Shown: piece after piece, positions 39,302 through 50,476 of the stretch
Numbering within the stretch: the first letter of the stretch is position 1
Layout of the letters: each line of letters begins with the position of its first letter
From: Prosopocoilus inquinatus
Lineage: Eukaryota; Arthropoda; Insecta; Coleoptera; Lucanidae
Direction: 5' to 3'
Assembly (NCBI GenBank): GCA_036172665.1
Contig: CM069873.1
Coordinates: 49,880,001-49,944,000, forward strand
Length of the DNA stretch: 64,000 bases
The notes under the pieces: model-generated
Seen by the model: only the letters and a program-made list of their open reading frames with translations
The model's database searches: none
What the model was told of the DNA's origin: nothing
Made by a program: the position numbers and the translations under genes

Positions 39302-41834
39302 ATGCCGGGCTGTGCAGCAATCAACTGTACTAATTCGACTGCTAAGGGATTTTTGATGAAGCATTTTCCTACTGATCCAAGCAGAAAAAAGGAATGGGTG
39401 ATTCGTATGAAACGTGCTAATTTTGTACCTACAAAACATTCATGCATCTGCGAAGTTAGTAAATATTTATATGTATATAAATTTTATTTTCTAGAATAAC
39501 AGTAATAAATATGTTGTAATATTGTTTTACAGGTACATTTTGAGCCCTATATGTGGGAAAAAACGAGAGTGGATGGAACACGTAGACTGAAATGGGACGC
39601 TGTACCTACAGTATTTTCTTTTTCAAAACCTAAACCAGCAAGAAAACTACCTGCAACACGTGTTGTACAATATCCTGTGATTGTGGAGGAAGCAGAAGTA
39701 GAAATTGGTATTCCATCAACTTCAGCAACTAAATACAGTGTTAACGGCATTGAACCAGGCAGCATTCAAGATCAAAATGAAAATTTGGAGGCTTTAAAAG
39801 AAAAAGTTGAAAAATATGATGAGCAGTACAAAATAGCTTTACAAAAAGTAGACAAATATAAATCTTTAGTACGTAAATACAGAACAACTGTGAACCAACA
39901 AAATACTCAACCGGAAACTCAAATACTTCATAGAGTTTTTAATAATGATCAAATCCAAGCTCTGAAAAGACAATCAACTAGATATATGAAGTGGACAAAT
40001 GAAACGGTCAGAAAGGCATTGAGGTTGAAATTCAGTTGCGGCAGTAGTGATTATGAAGAGCTGTTGAAACAAAACATTACTCTACCCTCTTTGAGAACTT
40101 TGAGACGGCGACTTGAAAATTTAAATTTTGATAGCGGAATTCTTTACGAAGTTTTTGAATTTTTAAAACTTAAAATTCAAACCTTCTCAAAGGACGAAGA
40201 AAAAGAATGCGTTTTGGTTATGGATGAAATGGCTATAACACCATCTTTGGCATATGATACAGCCCTCAACAAATATTTTGGTAAAGTAACATTACCAGAT
40301 CATGAAGGAGATGCTACACATGTACTTACATTTATGCTTGGTGGAATAAGTAGTAGGTGAAGTATTTGGTCCACTTGTTGTGGAAATAATAAAACAGGCA
40401 GAGGATATTGGCTTGAAAATTGTCAGCTTAACATCAGACATGGGTTCCTCAAATCAAGCACTATGGAGGCTGTGGAGTATTTCGGCAGGTCGGCATTCTG
40501 ATATAAAGAACTTTGTGCTACATCCAGCTGACAATTCCAGATATTTATATGTTCTAGCAGATGGTCCCCATTTATTTAAAAATATTAAGAATATGTTCAT
40601 GACCAATAAAGTAATTACAGTAAGTGAAGATATCCAAAATAAATTTGGATTATCAACAAACAAGATATATGCTGAACACATAACTGATCTTATTAAATAT
40701 CAGGAAACTATGAGTTTTAAATTGGCACCTAAACTAAGTGAAGAAGATTTGCTTCCCAGCCATTTTGATAAAATGAAAGTGAAAAAATCCACAAATGTTA
40801 TCAGCCATGATGTAAGTAGCGGACTGAAATTTTTAGCTGATCAGTTGCAAGAGCCAGCGTACCTCACTACTGCTTGGTTTATTGATGTAATTGAGAAGTG
40901 GTTCACTTTAATCACTTCCAGACACCCTACACTTGCTTTAAGTAAATTAAAAATTGACGTTTATCTTGAGTCAATAAAATTTCTTGAAGATTTTATTATT
41001 ATTATTCAGGATATGAAAGTCGGTTACAAAAAAATATGGAAACCTTCTCAAACTGGAACAATAATTACAACCAAATCTATACTGGATTTACAAAAGGTTT
41101 TTCTGGAAGAAAAAGGTTTTATATTTTTATTAACCTCCAGGTTTACACAAGATTGCCTGGAAAATCTTTTCAGTGTTTTACGCTCGAAACAAGTGGTCCC
41201 TACAGCTTTACAAGTTAAAACAAATTTAAAACTCATAACTGTATCCCAATACCTTCGAGATGTATCGAAAGGCAGTTACCAAGAGGATGAGCGACAGTTT
41301 TTGTCGGGTTTTTTGGATGTTTTGCCTAAAGACAAGAATTCGAAAATTATAGCAGCTGTACCAGAAAACCCTCCTGAACCATTAATGAATTTAAATTTAG
41401 GTGAACTAAATTCGTTTTATAATGTTTGTGGCTATTTAGTGAGTAGCATCATGAAAACATGCAAAACTTGCGAAAAATGTATTTCCTGCGTTGGATCAAA
41501 AACTCCTACTAATTTTGAATTTTCAAAGCTAACTCAGATTCGACGATATAAAAAAAACTGTTTATTTTTTCGTAATGAAATTACATTTTTACACTTTCTT
41601 GAGTTAGAAACCGTATTTAGAAAATTTTATAATACTGTTACAGATATGAATAATGTTAAGCAATTTTTTTTATCTAAAATGTTGTTGTTAGATATTTTTG
41701 AACATATTTTAAAATGTCATAATTTAAAGACCCATATAATAAAGAGATTTATAATCTTTAGACTAAAAATAGCTGGAAAACGGAAATCAAAATTATGTAA
41801 CAAGTACGGAAGTAAAAGTTTACGTTCGTATTAA
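39302..41834 (+). pseudogene. P-element THAP9-like transposase, two exons, small deletion
   Basis: Exon 1 (39302-39454) is MPGCAAINCTNSTAKGFLMK ... CICE, a THAP zinc finger start. Intron 39455-39532 (78 nt, GT-AG). Exon 2 starts VHFEPYMW and completes the THAP domain (C2CH plus the FEPYMW-like box). A coiled-coil-like leucine/lysine stretch (about 39780-39900) follows, then VLVMDEMAITPSLAYD (first catalytic Asp) and GGISSR. There about 40 nt appear missing and the frame shifts at 40355. It resumes GEVFGPLVVEIIKQAEDIGL, LTSDMGSSNQALW (second Asp), a long C-terminal domain with FTQDCLENLFSVLRSKQ (P-type box) and a cysteine cluster CKTCEKCISC. AATAAA follows at 41862. Otherwise full length. Confidence 0.88.
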
Positions 41835-42095
41835 TATGTATTCTGTGTGTCTTTTATTCGGAATAAATATGTTTAACTTTTTTTTGTTCAATTGTACCCA
41901 ATAATATCAAATAATCCAGAAAAAGTAACATTTATACATTCGATAATTTCTTTATAAATAAGTAAATAAGTAATGCCTCTATCTACATAAACTAAAAAGG
42001 TAGGAACTATTTTTTTATATTTGAATTAACATTCTTTTTAACTTTATTATACGAAAAAATAACCCTAAGATTTTTAAAGGAACAGATTTCTGAGT
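41835..42095 (+). other. P element 3' untranslated region
   Basis: Contains AATAAAT at 41862 soon after the stop. No further gene before the Harbinger target site at 42096. Confidence 0.5.
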
Positions 42096-42227
42096 TTAAG
42101 GCGGGTTTATACATGCAATGATTTACTGGCGCCAATAAAGCGCCAGTTCAACTTTCACGCCAAACAGTGTTGGCGCGCCACTTGCATTTTTCAAGTACCG
42201 ATTGTTGAAGGTGGTTGTGTCTCTGCA

Positions 42228-44185
42228 TTGAAATCAACGATTACACATAGAAAAATGGCAAGAGAATTGCAACTGAGCGGTCGAATAATGGCCAGAATAA
42301 TAATCGAGGAAATTATAAGTGACTTAGAGCGGAAAAAGCAAAAAGATAAGAGAAAAGGGCGTATATGGGTTAAAAAGTGGATTGCCCGAAGACATATTTT
42401 AGGTGCATCGGAAAGGCTTTTGAACGAGCTCTCCGAAGAAGATCCCAATAGCTTTAAAAACCATTTGCGAATGAGTAAATTAAGCTTTGATTTCCTTCTA
42501 CAACGTGTTGCGCCTCATATTACAAAAAAGGACACCCGAATGAGAGACGCTTTATCTCCAAAATTAAAATTAGAGGTTACACTGCGATATTTAGCCACGG
42601 GGGATTCATTTGCGTCTTTACAATATCTATATCGTGTTCCCAAATGTACAATATCCAAGTTTCTTCCAGAGGTGTGTGAAACCATTTACAGCGTCCTGAA
42701 TGAATATATAAAGGTAAGGAAAACATTAGTCAGTTTATTACACATACATACAAAAAATTCAAAGAAAACAGCTCATTGTAAAACAATTTATTTATAAATT
42801 GTCATTTAGTAGTGAACTAACAGCTTGACTTAAAATATTTGAATCTGCACCAAATGAATGTTGATTGCCATTGTTTGTTGGCAAACTGGTTGAAGAACTT
42901 GAAGGCCTGGAAGGAAGGCTGATGATAGGTTGTAGTTTGGTACAGAGAAGTTCAGGCGTTGTTGCACTAAATGTGTATGTATGAACGCCATTGACTCTAG
43001 AGCTGCAGCTTCTGGAAGTTTTCTTAGTTGACATGCAACCGTTTTCCCAAACAAATCAAATTCACTTTCCTGGGGAAGTGGCTGATTCAATGTTTGGGAA
43101 AGCACTTTTAGTTCCGCAATAGCTTGTTCTGTAGGGCTGACTTTTCGCTTTTTGAACTGCGTACGTGCAGTGTTTTTTACTTTTACTGCAGATTCTTTTG
43201 AAGAAGCAGCTGACGATGGTGACATAACTTCTCTTTCAAAAACGTCACCGCTATACTCTTCACTGATTAGTGATTCTGGTGTTTCCTGTAGTTCTTGCGA
43301 TTCTTCAATGTGTTGCGATTCTTGAATGTCTTGCGTTTCCTGTGATTGCGAATGCTGAAATACCAAATCATAAATTATATTTTGCAGATCCCAAATACTA
43401 TCGATGAATGGAAACAGTTAATACAAGGTTTCTCGGCAAGATGGAATTTTCCAAATTGCGGTGGGGCAATCGATGGAAAGCATATCATTTTAAAATGTCC
43501 ATGGCATTCAGGATCAGAGTTTTATAATTACAAAGGTTCCTTCAGTATTATTTTACTTGCGCTGGTAGATGACCAGTACTGTTTTCTGTATTTAGATGTA
43601 GGTGCAAATGGGAGGGCATCTGATGGAGGAGTGTATGCCAGATCTACTTTAAAGAAGGCCTTAGAAATTAATAACGTACTAAATGTACCCCCAAAAACTG
43701 TATTTCTGGCAGATGATGCTTTTCCGTTAAAAGAATATTTATTAAAGCCGTTTGCGCACCACGGCCCTTTATCGCTGAGAGAGAAAATTTTTAATTATAG
43801 ATTATCGCGGGCTAGAAGGATTGTAGAAAATGCTTTTGGCATACTTGTGTCACGATTTCGTGTGTTTGAGAAGCCAATTGCTTTGTGCCCAGAAAAAGCC
43901 GAATCTGTAGTGAAAGTCACTTGTGCATTGCATAACTGGCTTCGAAAAACAACAACTACATATATTGTTCCGGGATGTGTGGACGAAGAAGATACAGTCA
44001 CTGGAACAATAGTACTTGGTTCGTGGCGGCAAGAAAGACACGGTGGAAGAGGAATGATTGACATGCCTTTGACTAACGATAGTCGAAATTACTCTAAAAA
44101 AGCAGCGGAAATCAGAAATCATCTAACTGATTGGTTCATGGGTGAAGGTGCCGTGCCTTGGCAAATGAATATGATCAATGTATAG
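42228..44185 (+). CDS. Harbinger transposase (HARBI1-like), intact
   Basis: Exon 1 (42228-42713, 162 codons) has RIMARIIIEEIISDLERKKQ, LRMSKLSFDFLLQRVAPHIT and LRYLATGDSFASLQYLYRVP, the helix-turn-helix region. Donor AAG-GTAAGG. Intron 42714-43387 (674 nt) with acceptor TTTTGCAG. Exon 2 (43388-44185) continues in frame with IPNTIDEWKQLIQGF, GGAIDGKHIILKC (first Asp), LYLDVGANGRASDGG (second Asp), LADDAFPLKEYLLKPF, RARRIVENAFGILVSRFRVF (Glu) and CALHNWLR. About 427 residues, the family's usual size, no stops. The start could also be the Met at 42255. It would cut and insert the element at TWA targets, with the MADF partner. Confidence 0.92.
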
Positions 44186-44647
44186 TTATAATATTATTTA
44201 CAATACTCCTACTACTTATTTTACATATTGTTATATTGCTATCATAAGTAAATTTTAAAAAATACTTGCAATTTCTGTTGCATGTGACTCCCTAATTTGC
44301 ACAACTCGATTCTTGAATCGGAATGCGGATCGCATCTTGATGCGATCCGCAGTTGCAAACCACAGAACTTTCGGTTTATAAATATCATCCGCACTACTTC
44401 CCGATTTTTTGCTTTTCGCAATTTTAGTTAATTCGAGCGTATATGCGTTTCGAATTGAACGTATTTTGGCTTTCACTTCGTTCATACCAATATTTTCGAA
44501 ATTCATAATTTTAGCAATTCGTTCATATGCGTTTTCCCGGGCCTCTCTGTTTTTATATGATTGTGAGTGGACATCCCACAAACAGGGAAATTGCTCATAC
44601 GCCTCTAAAAACGCAATTGTTTTTTCGGCATTCCACTTTTGGCTCAT
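42830..44647 (-). CDS. Harbinger MADF DNA-binding protein, two exons
   Basis: Exon 1 (44647 to about 44266) starts MSQKWNAEKTIAFLEAYEQF and has PCLWDVHSQSYKNREARENA, MNEVKAKIRSIRNAYTLELT and KPKVLWFATADRI, a complete MADF domain. A donor GTATTT lies at 44265; other donors are possible. Exon 2 (from about 43354 or shortly downstream, to 42830) has a Gln/Glu/Ser-rich stretch (QESQHIEESQELQETPESLI), SSAASSKESAVKVKNTARTQ, and a BESS-like end FDLFGKTVACQLRKLPEAAA. The exact splice pair is uncertain because the first donor/acceptor choice does not keep phase. The family binds terminal repeats and assists transposase import. Confidence 0.75.
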
Positions 44648-44989
44648 TTTTCTAAAATATTTAACGGGAAAACGAGTTTAAAACGATAACCACACTGTAA
44701 CTAAGTACATGCAACAGGCAATTTCTGGAAATTTATCGGCACTGGCGCCACTAAAGTTAGAAGGTTGCTAACGTTTTACATTTGTGCATGCTTGGTTTTA
44801 ACTTTCGCGCCAGTAGCTGTTTACACGTGCATTTTTTTGACACTGGCGCGCCAGTGAAAATTGGCGCCAGCAAATCATTGCGTGTATAAACCCGCCTTTA
44901 TATTCCATATGCGCTTTTACATCTTTGCAAACTAATGGCGGACAGGTCCCTATGGCCACACTGTTCTCTATAAAGTCACTGTAAGCCCA

Positions 44990-45238
44990 AGGCTTGTCAG
45001 CGACTTGTGCAATCGAAGCAAAAAATAAAGATATAATAATTAAAAATAATAAAAAATAATAATAATAGTAATAATTATAATATGTAAGTAAGTAACAAGA
45101 AAATTCTGATTAACTACATAATCAAGAAATAAAGAAATATAGAAGTAACACAGATTCATAGGCAACCAAGCGCACAGCTCCACGCCAACGACAGGCAGCG
45201 GCAGGGGAAGAAGCAGCAAGCGCGTCTATGAGTCCGGT
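44990..45238. other. Target-site flank with AAT-rich tail
   Basis: 45034-45075 is AAT-rich. Together with the minus-strand LINE that resumes at 53704 it may be the LINE's 3' tail, since the Gypsy element at 45243 separates the two. No gene. Confidence 0.4.
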
Positions 45239-45242
45239 AATT

Positions 45243-46707
45243 TGCTACCTATCCACGGCTTTTTGGTGGTAGTCTAACTAAAGTTGGAGGTTCGGGACAG
45301 AATACTACACTTACCGTGCGAAAGGCGCAGCTGAACGGTGGTAACACCTGGGTGCCCACGGCTGACTCAATGGAGAAGGGTCGAGGTTCTCCAACAGTAA
45401 AGGGGGTCGTCTCAGAATTTATAAGGCGCCAGGAAACGGAGAGATTACCTAGGTGTGTTATGACGAAGCAGTCGTTTCCACCAACTTCGCCTCAGCTGAG
45501 TGCGACGATAATAATGCAGCAAGGGGATAGAGTGTAAAAGTCAAGGGGTACGGTAATTTGACACCCACACACAGCCTGTTAAATATCACCATCAAAAGTT
45601 GAACCAAACTTTATTGTCTCTTAAATGGACCCACAATAAATATAAATAAAAGGTCGTAACCAACTAAATGTCTTGACAAAATAAAACTCGCAAAAACTGC
45701 AAGTGGGAACAGATCTGCTCTTACACTGTAAGTTAACGGATTATTAAAACTTGTCAACAAAGCAATGAATTGTCCACTGAACTAACGCAAAAAAAAAAAT
45801 GTGACGCGGAGGTAAACTTGAGCTCTACTGGTAGGTTATGAAATATACAAAATAGGAACTGAATTTTCTTCCAAGTGCGTTTGGTCCTTTTCCAAGGCGT
45901 CGTCTTCAAGGCTTGAGCTGCCCGTCAGCGCAGGAGTAAGAAAATCTGCCGCTTTGCCTGGTGTTGGTCAGGGGTTGTCCCCAAAACTACTTTCCGCGTT
46001 GCACGCCGAAATGTGACGTCCCTCGACCGAGACGCGACGACGTTCTCGAGTCGGGGTTTCACGCGCCAGGTAGGGACTTCCCGAGGTATTCACCGATGAG
46101 GTGGTGATTCCAAAATTACACCAACAGCAATTAGCACAAGGAGAAACCAAAGGGGTAAAGAAAAAAAAAACCTAACGGAAAAGAAAATAATGCGCATTAG
46201 CTTCGTAATGGCGGATCAAAAAAAAAAGGGATGCGACCTACCTAGTAATTTACAGGTTTAGACAAAAGTATTCACACGATACTTTTCAAGAACTGCGGGG
46301 AAGATTCCGGCATTCGCCGTCGGCACAGTGGATTTGCCCTCAAAACCACCAACCAAAACTCACATAACACAAAAGCACAGAATGCACAAGAAAACGTCTG
46401 CTTGCCCCGCAATCCGTTTCAAAAGTGAACAAAGAAACATGGTCGTCACCAACCCTTCCGCCTTGTCCGAAGTCTGCACCAATAGGAAGCGTGCATTTCA
46501 ACCTACGTCACTTCCGCATAAAATTCTGGAATATTCTATTGCCAACGAACTAGATTTATATGCACACTGCAAGCTTACGACATCTAGCGACTAAATGCCT
46601 AACCCAAAAAGGCAGAGTAAGCGACTAGGTTCGCCACCCAACTTCAAATTTGATTAAATGTAAAAATTTTAACATAGAAAACACTAACGAAAAATCTAAC
46701 TGTAACA
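45243..46707 (-). repeat. 3' LTR of Gypsy element C
   Basis: 1465 bp. On the minus strand TGTTACAGTTAG ... GGATAGGTAGCA. Purine-rich GGTAGGAGTGGAGT just upstream (46708-46721) is the likely plus-strand primer. Short open frames in the LTR (45316-45537, 46328-46594) recur in both LTRs and are not genes. Confidence 0.92.
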
Positions 46708-47309
46708 ACTCCACTCCTACCAAAAAGAAATTTTGACCAACGGGAAAAATTTCCAGGATGAAGTCTAATTTGTTAACACGGCAGGGCCACAAATAAAATG
46801 GTACGAAACCAGCGTAAAAAAAAAAATGTTCAACCTAAAAGATGATAAAAAAAAATTTTTTTTTTTGAAGATCTCCACCAACTACCAAACAACCTTAAAA
46901 CTAGTAAAACTTTAAATAATAACATCAAAATATGTCATGTCACAACCCAGAAATCAAAAGAAAATGGAGAATACTCTCGAGAACGAGAGGCATTCTTTGT
47001 AAAAGTAAAAACGAGGGATGCTGGGGCTCACCCCGGCAAGATTGTCACAGAGTGAACCACATGGGAACATGCTATCCCGCAGTAGCGGCACCGCACGTCC
47101 CCACGCAACTCACTCCCGTGCACATCTAAAACCTTGCCAAAATCGGGCGTCAGGCCAAAAGAAATTAGAAAGAGGAGACGAAATCTCCTGGTCGAGGTTT
47201 CAGCCACGCTTACGCCTCAAGAATGTCATATCCGATAGAAGTCAACGTCGGTAAACAATGATCTGAAGATCGTAGGGGAGTAAACCCAAGACAATCTGGC
47301 AGATGACGG
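46708..47309 (-). other. Gypsy C region between pol and 3' LTR
   Basis: About 600 bp after the pol stop. No env-like or other recognisable frame. Ends in the purine-rich plus-strand primer. Confidence 0.5.
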
Positions 47310-50300
47310 TTAATCGTCCGATGGACTAGGCTTTAGATGAGCGCTTGTCCAAGTACCGGGCAAAATATGTCCGTCACAATCTTTCAGCTCATATGTGTCA
47401 GTCGAAACTCGTTTATGTATCATAAAGGGACCTACATACTTATCAGCCAATTTAGCTGCAAAATGTTTAGAAGCATCGGATAGGACAAAATTCTTCCGCC
47501 ACACCAACTGATCCGATTCAAAATCTACCTTACGTCTACGCAGATCGTAACGAGACTTGGATTTCTCAAAAGATTTGTGAAGTCGTTCTTGGACTTCCCT
47601 ATATAACTGAGCAAACTTGCCAGTACGCGATTGCAATTCAGTTGGGTCTTGCACTACCTCTAACTTGTCAGGGTCCATATATTTAGCTTTTTCTGTATTC
47701 AAATTTCCCTTTAAACACATCTCACGACCGTAATTCAAGAAGTAAGGGGTCATACCTGTAACTTCGTGACGGGCTGTCCTCAATGCACATGCAATCTTTG
47801 GCAAAACTAGATCCCATTTGCGGTGATCTTTCGAAACGTAAGAAATGAGCATAGTCTTGATGACACGATTGACTCGCTCAACGGGATTTGCTTGTGCATG
47901 ATAAAAAGAAGTATACGAGGGTCGTACTTGATAGGACGTCAGAAGATTTTTGTATTCTTTGGAGCGAAATTGTACCCCATTATCCGAGATAATGACGCGA
48001 GGTACACCAAACAACAGAAAAACATCATTCTCTAGATGCTGCAAAATCTTAGGGGTTGTAGCTTTTCGAAGGGGAAAGCACAAGGTAAACTTGCTGAAAC
48101 AGTCGGTAACTACTAAGATGTACTGGTTACCTTTTGTGGAACGGGGAAGCGGTCCTACCAAATCAATACTAATGACTTCCCAGGGTTTCGTGATTTTCGA
48201 ATGGCCACCCATGCGTCCAGTAGGAGCTTTTTGTTCTGGCTTGGCTCGAAGACAAATCTCACATTTCCGAACATACTTAGCGACATCGGAGCGCATTTTA
48301 GGCCAATGGTAATCTTGTGCAATGCGATTGTACGTTTTGTACACGCCTAAGTGTCCACTAGTGGGAGAGTCATGGGCTTGCCGAAGAATTTCGAAACGAT
48401 TTTCCTTAGGAACCACCTGTTTCCACTGCCGTTCTGCTTCAATAAGATGATAATAAGTGCATGTAACGAACTTGTAGATGATATTCCCTTCTACCCGATA
48501 ATTTGGAAAGTTCAAAGGGTCCGCCTTGATTTTCCCCAGAAGATTTAAGTATCGTCGATCTTTTATTTCAGTCAAGTGTATGGCATCAATGATCGGTACT
48601 GCCCTAGAGAGTGCGTCTGGAACAACATGTTCCTTTCCCTTACGGTGAACTACAGTAAAATCGTACTGCTGAAGACGTACGCTCCATCTACTCAAACGTC
48701 CTAAAGGATTTTGTAGCCTGTTTAACCAGATCAAGGAATAGTGATCACGGTGAAATGAGCACCTTCCACATACGGTCTGAGTTTCTCAATGGCCCACAAC
48801 ATGGCTAATAATTCCTTTTCGCAAGTCGAATACTTGCGTTCGGCACGTGAGAGTGAACGACTCAGATAACATATTACCTTTTCACCATCATTTTGTTGTT
48901 GTGTGAGGACTGCGCCAAGACCATACTCTGAAGCGTCAGTTTGGATCGTAAATTCTTTTGTGAAATCAGGGCACGAAAGTACGGGAGCCGAAACAAGATA
49001 TTCTCTAATTTTTTCCCAAGCCTGATCACAAGTTTCATCCCAACGCTGCTTAGAATTTTTCCTCAATAATTTCGACAAAGGAGCGATCACGGTAGAAAAA
49101 TTCGGAATGAATCTACGATACCAGCTGGCCATTCCAATGAGTCTACGTACTTCAGTCACAGTAGTGGGTTTAGGGATTTTCAAAATGGCCTCAACCTTTT
49201 CAGGATCCACGTGAAGTCCATTTCTGTCGATGACGTAACCAAGATACTTTAATTCACTACGACAAAAATGACACTTGTCCTTACCTAGTGTTAAACCTGC
49301 GGAGACTAATCTCTTATGAACCTCTTCAAGGATTTCAAGATGTTTTTCAAACGTTTGGGTTACAATGACGATGTCGTCAAGGTACACGAAAACATGTGGC
49401 TCTAAATCAGCACCTAGGACACGGTCTATGAAACGTTGCCAAGTTGCAGGGGCATTATGTAAACCAAAGGGCATTCGACAGAATTGGAAAAGTCCTCGAT
49501 TAGGAATTGTAAAAGCGGTATACTGTCGAGACTCTTTTGCAACAGGTATTTGCCAATAAACTGATTTGATGTCTAGTGAGGTGAGATATTTTGCGTCGCG
49601 GAGTTTATCCAGAGTGGCAGACACATAGGGTAAGGGATAAGCATCACGTTTTGTAACTTGGTTTACTTTACGAAAATCGACACAAAACCTTACTGTTCCA
49701 TCTTTCTTTGGGACGAGTAAAATGGGCGAAGACCAAGCCGAATTGGATCTTTCTACGATACCGAGTTCTAACATGTTGTCCAACTCTTTATCTACGATTG
49801 CTTGTCTGGCCGGAGAAATAGGGTAGTAACGTTGTTTAATGGGAGTACTGTCCGTATTGATGACGTGTTCGACCATATTAGTACATCCGAGCTTACCTTC
49901 TTCGACATTATGAAAAAGTTTTTCCACTAAACCATCCAATCTTTGTTGTTGCGGTAAAGTGAGTTCAACACAAGCCTTCTGTTGTTCCACCGAACAAACG
50001 ATGTCCTTCCTAAAAGTCCATTCACCCGATCTGAGATCAGGGACGATTTCCATTAATCTCCAGAAATCTGCACCAAGGATTAAAGTTTGTGGAAGTTCGG
50101 GTACTACTAAGATGTCAATGATGCGAACGCGATCCCTTAATTGAATAGGAGTCGTGACACTACCTGGGCTAACACAAGATTGACCGTTAGCTACCGTACA
50201 ATTTGTACAATGCTTCCTAAAAGGTAAATCGAAACCTTGCAATACTTCCCATCCTGGCCCTCCTATTATGGTGCATGAAGCGCCAGAATCCAATAAACCC

Positions 50301-50476
50301 AGAAATTTAGTGCCAAAAATCGAAACTTCTAAATAAGGACGCTCATCATCAATAGCATTTGACAGGACATAGTCGAGTTTTGCTGAAATTTGTGGAGGTG
50401 TTGTGGTCGGTTTAGAAAGTTGGAAGCAACGCATCAGTCGACCACCTAATGCGCGGTTTGCAAGTTTTTTGAACAC
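47310..50476 (-). pseudogene. pol: Gypsy C Pol, one 7-bp lesion
   Basis: From 50476: aspartic protease with LLDSGASCTIIGGPGW, RT with LVPKKDGTVRFCVDFRKVN, FCRMPFGLHNAPATWQ and catalytic VYLDDIVIV, RNase H with TDASEYGLGAVLTQQ and LSRAERKYSTCEKELLA. The frame ends at 48731 after HFTVITIP, where a GATCACT direct repeat appears to have lost one copy (7 nt). It continues from 48734 with LIWLNRLQNPLGRLSRW, the integrase zinc finger (HLGVYKTYNR ... CEICLRAK), core SIDLVGPLP and ISDNGVQF, and a C-terminal DKYVGPFMIHKRV chromatin-targeting-like end at 47310. Apart from this lesion it is intact. Confidence 0.9.

Larger units (their letters stand above)
42096..44900. mobile_element. Harbinger element, complete, TTA target duplication
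   Basis: TTA at 42096-42098 and 44898-44900. 36-bp terminal inverted repeats start AGGCGGGTTTATACA and differ at two positions by eye. Length 2799 bp. It contains a transposase (plus) and a MADF protein (minus) with interlocked exons. Both frames are open, so it could be autonomous. Inserted in the 3' part of a P element. Confidence 0.95.
38877..44989 (+). mobile_element. P-type transposon, complete, with 8-bp target duplication
   Basis: TAAGCCCA lies at 38877-38884 and 44982-44989. Terminal repeats match: CAGTGACTTTATAGAGAACA begins at 38888, and its complement ends at 44981, continuing for about 30 bp with GTGTGGCCA. A subterminal word CCGCCATTAGTTTGC also occurs inverted at both ends. Without the nested Harbinger (42099-44897) the element is about 3.3 kb. 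Three bases (ATA) at the left lie between duplication and repeat. 8-bp duplications and a THAP transposase are P-superfamily traits. Confidence 0.9.

Noticed and set aside
45316..45537. Open frame present twice (also 52310-52531), and 46328-46594 with 53324-53590
   Set aside because: They lie at matching positions in the two LTRs of Gypsy C, antisense to its transcription. No recognisable protein.
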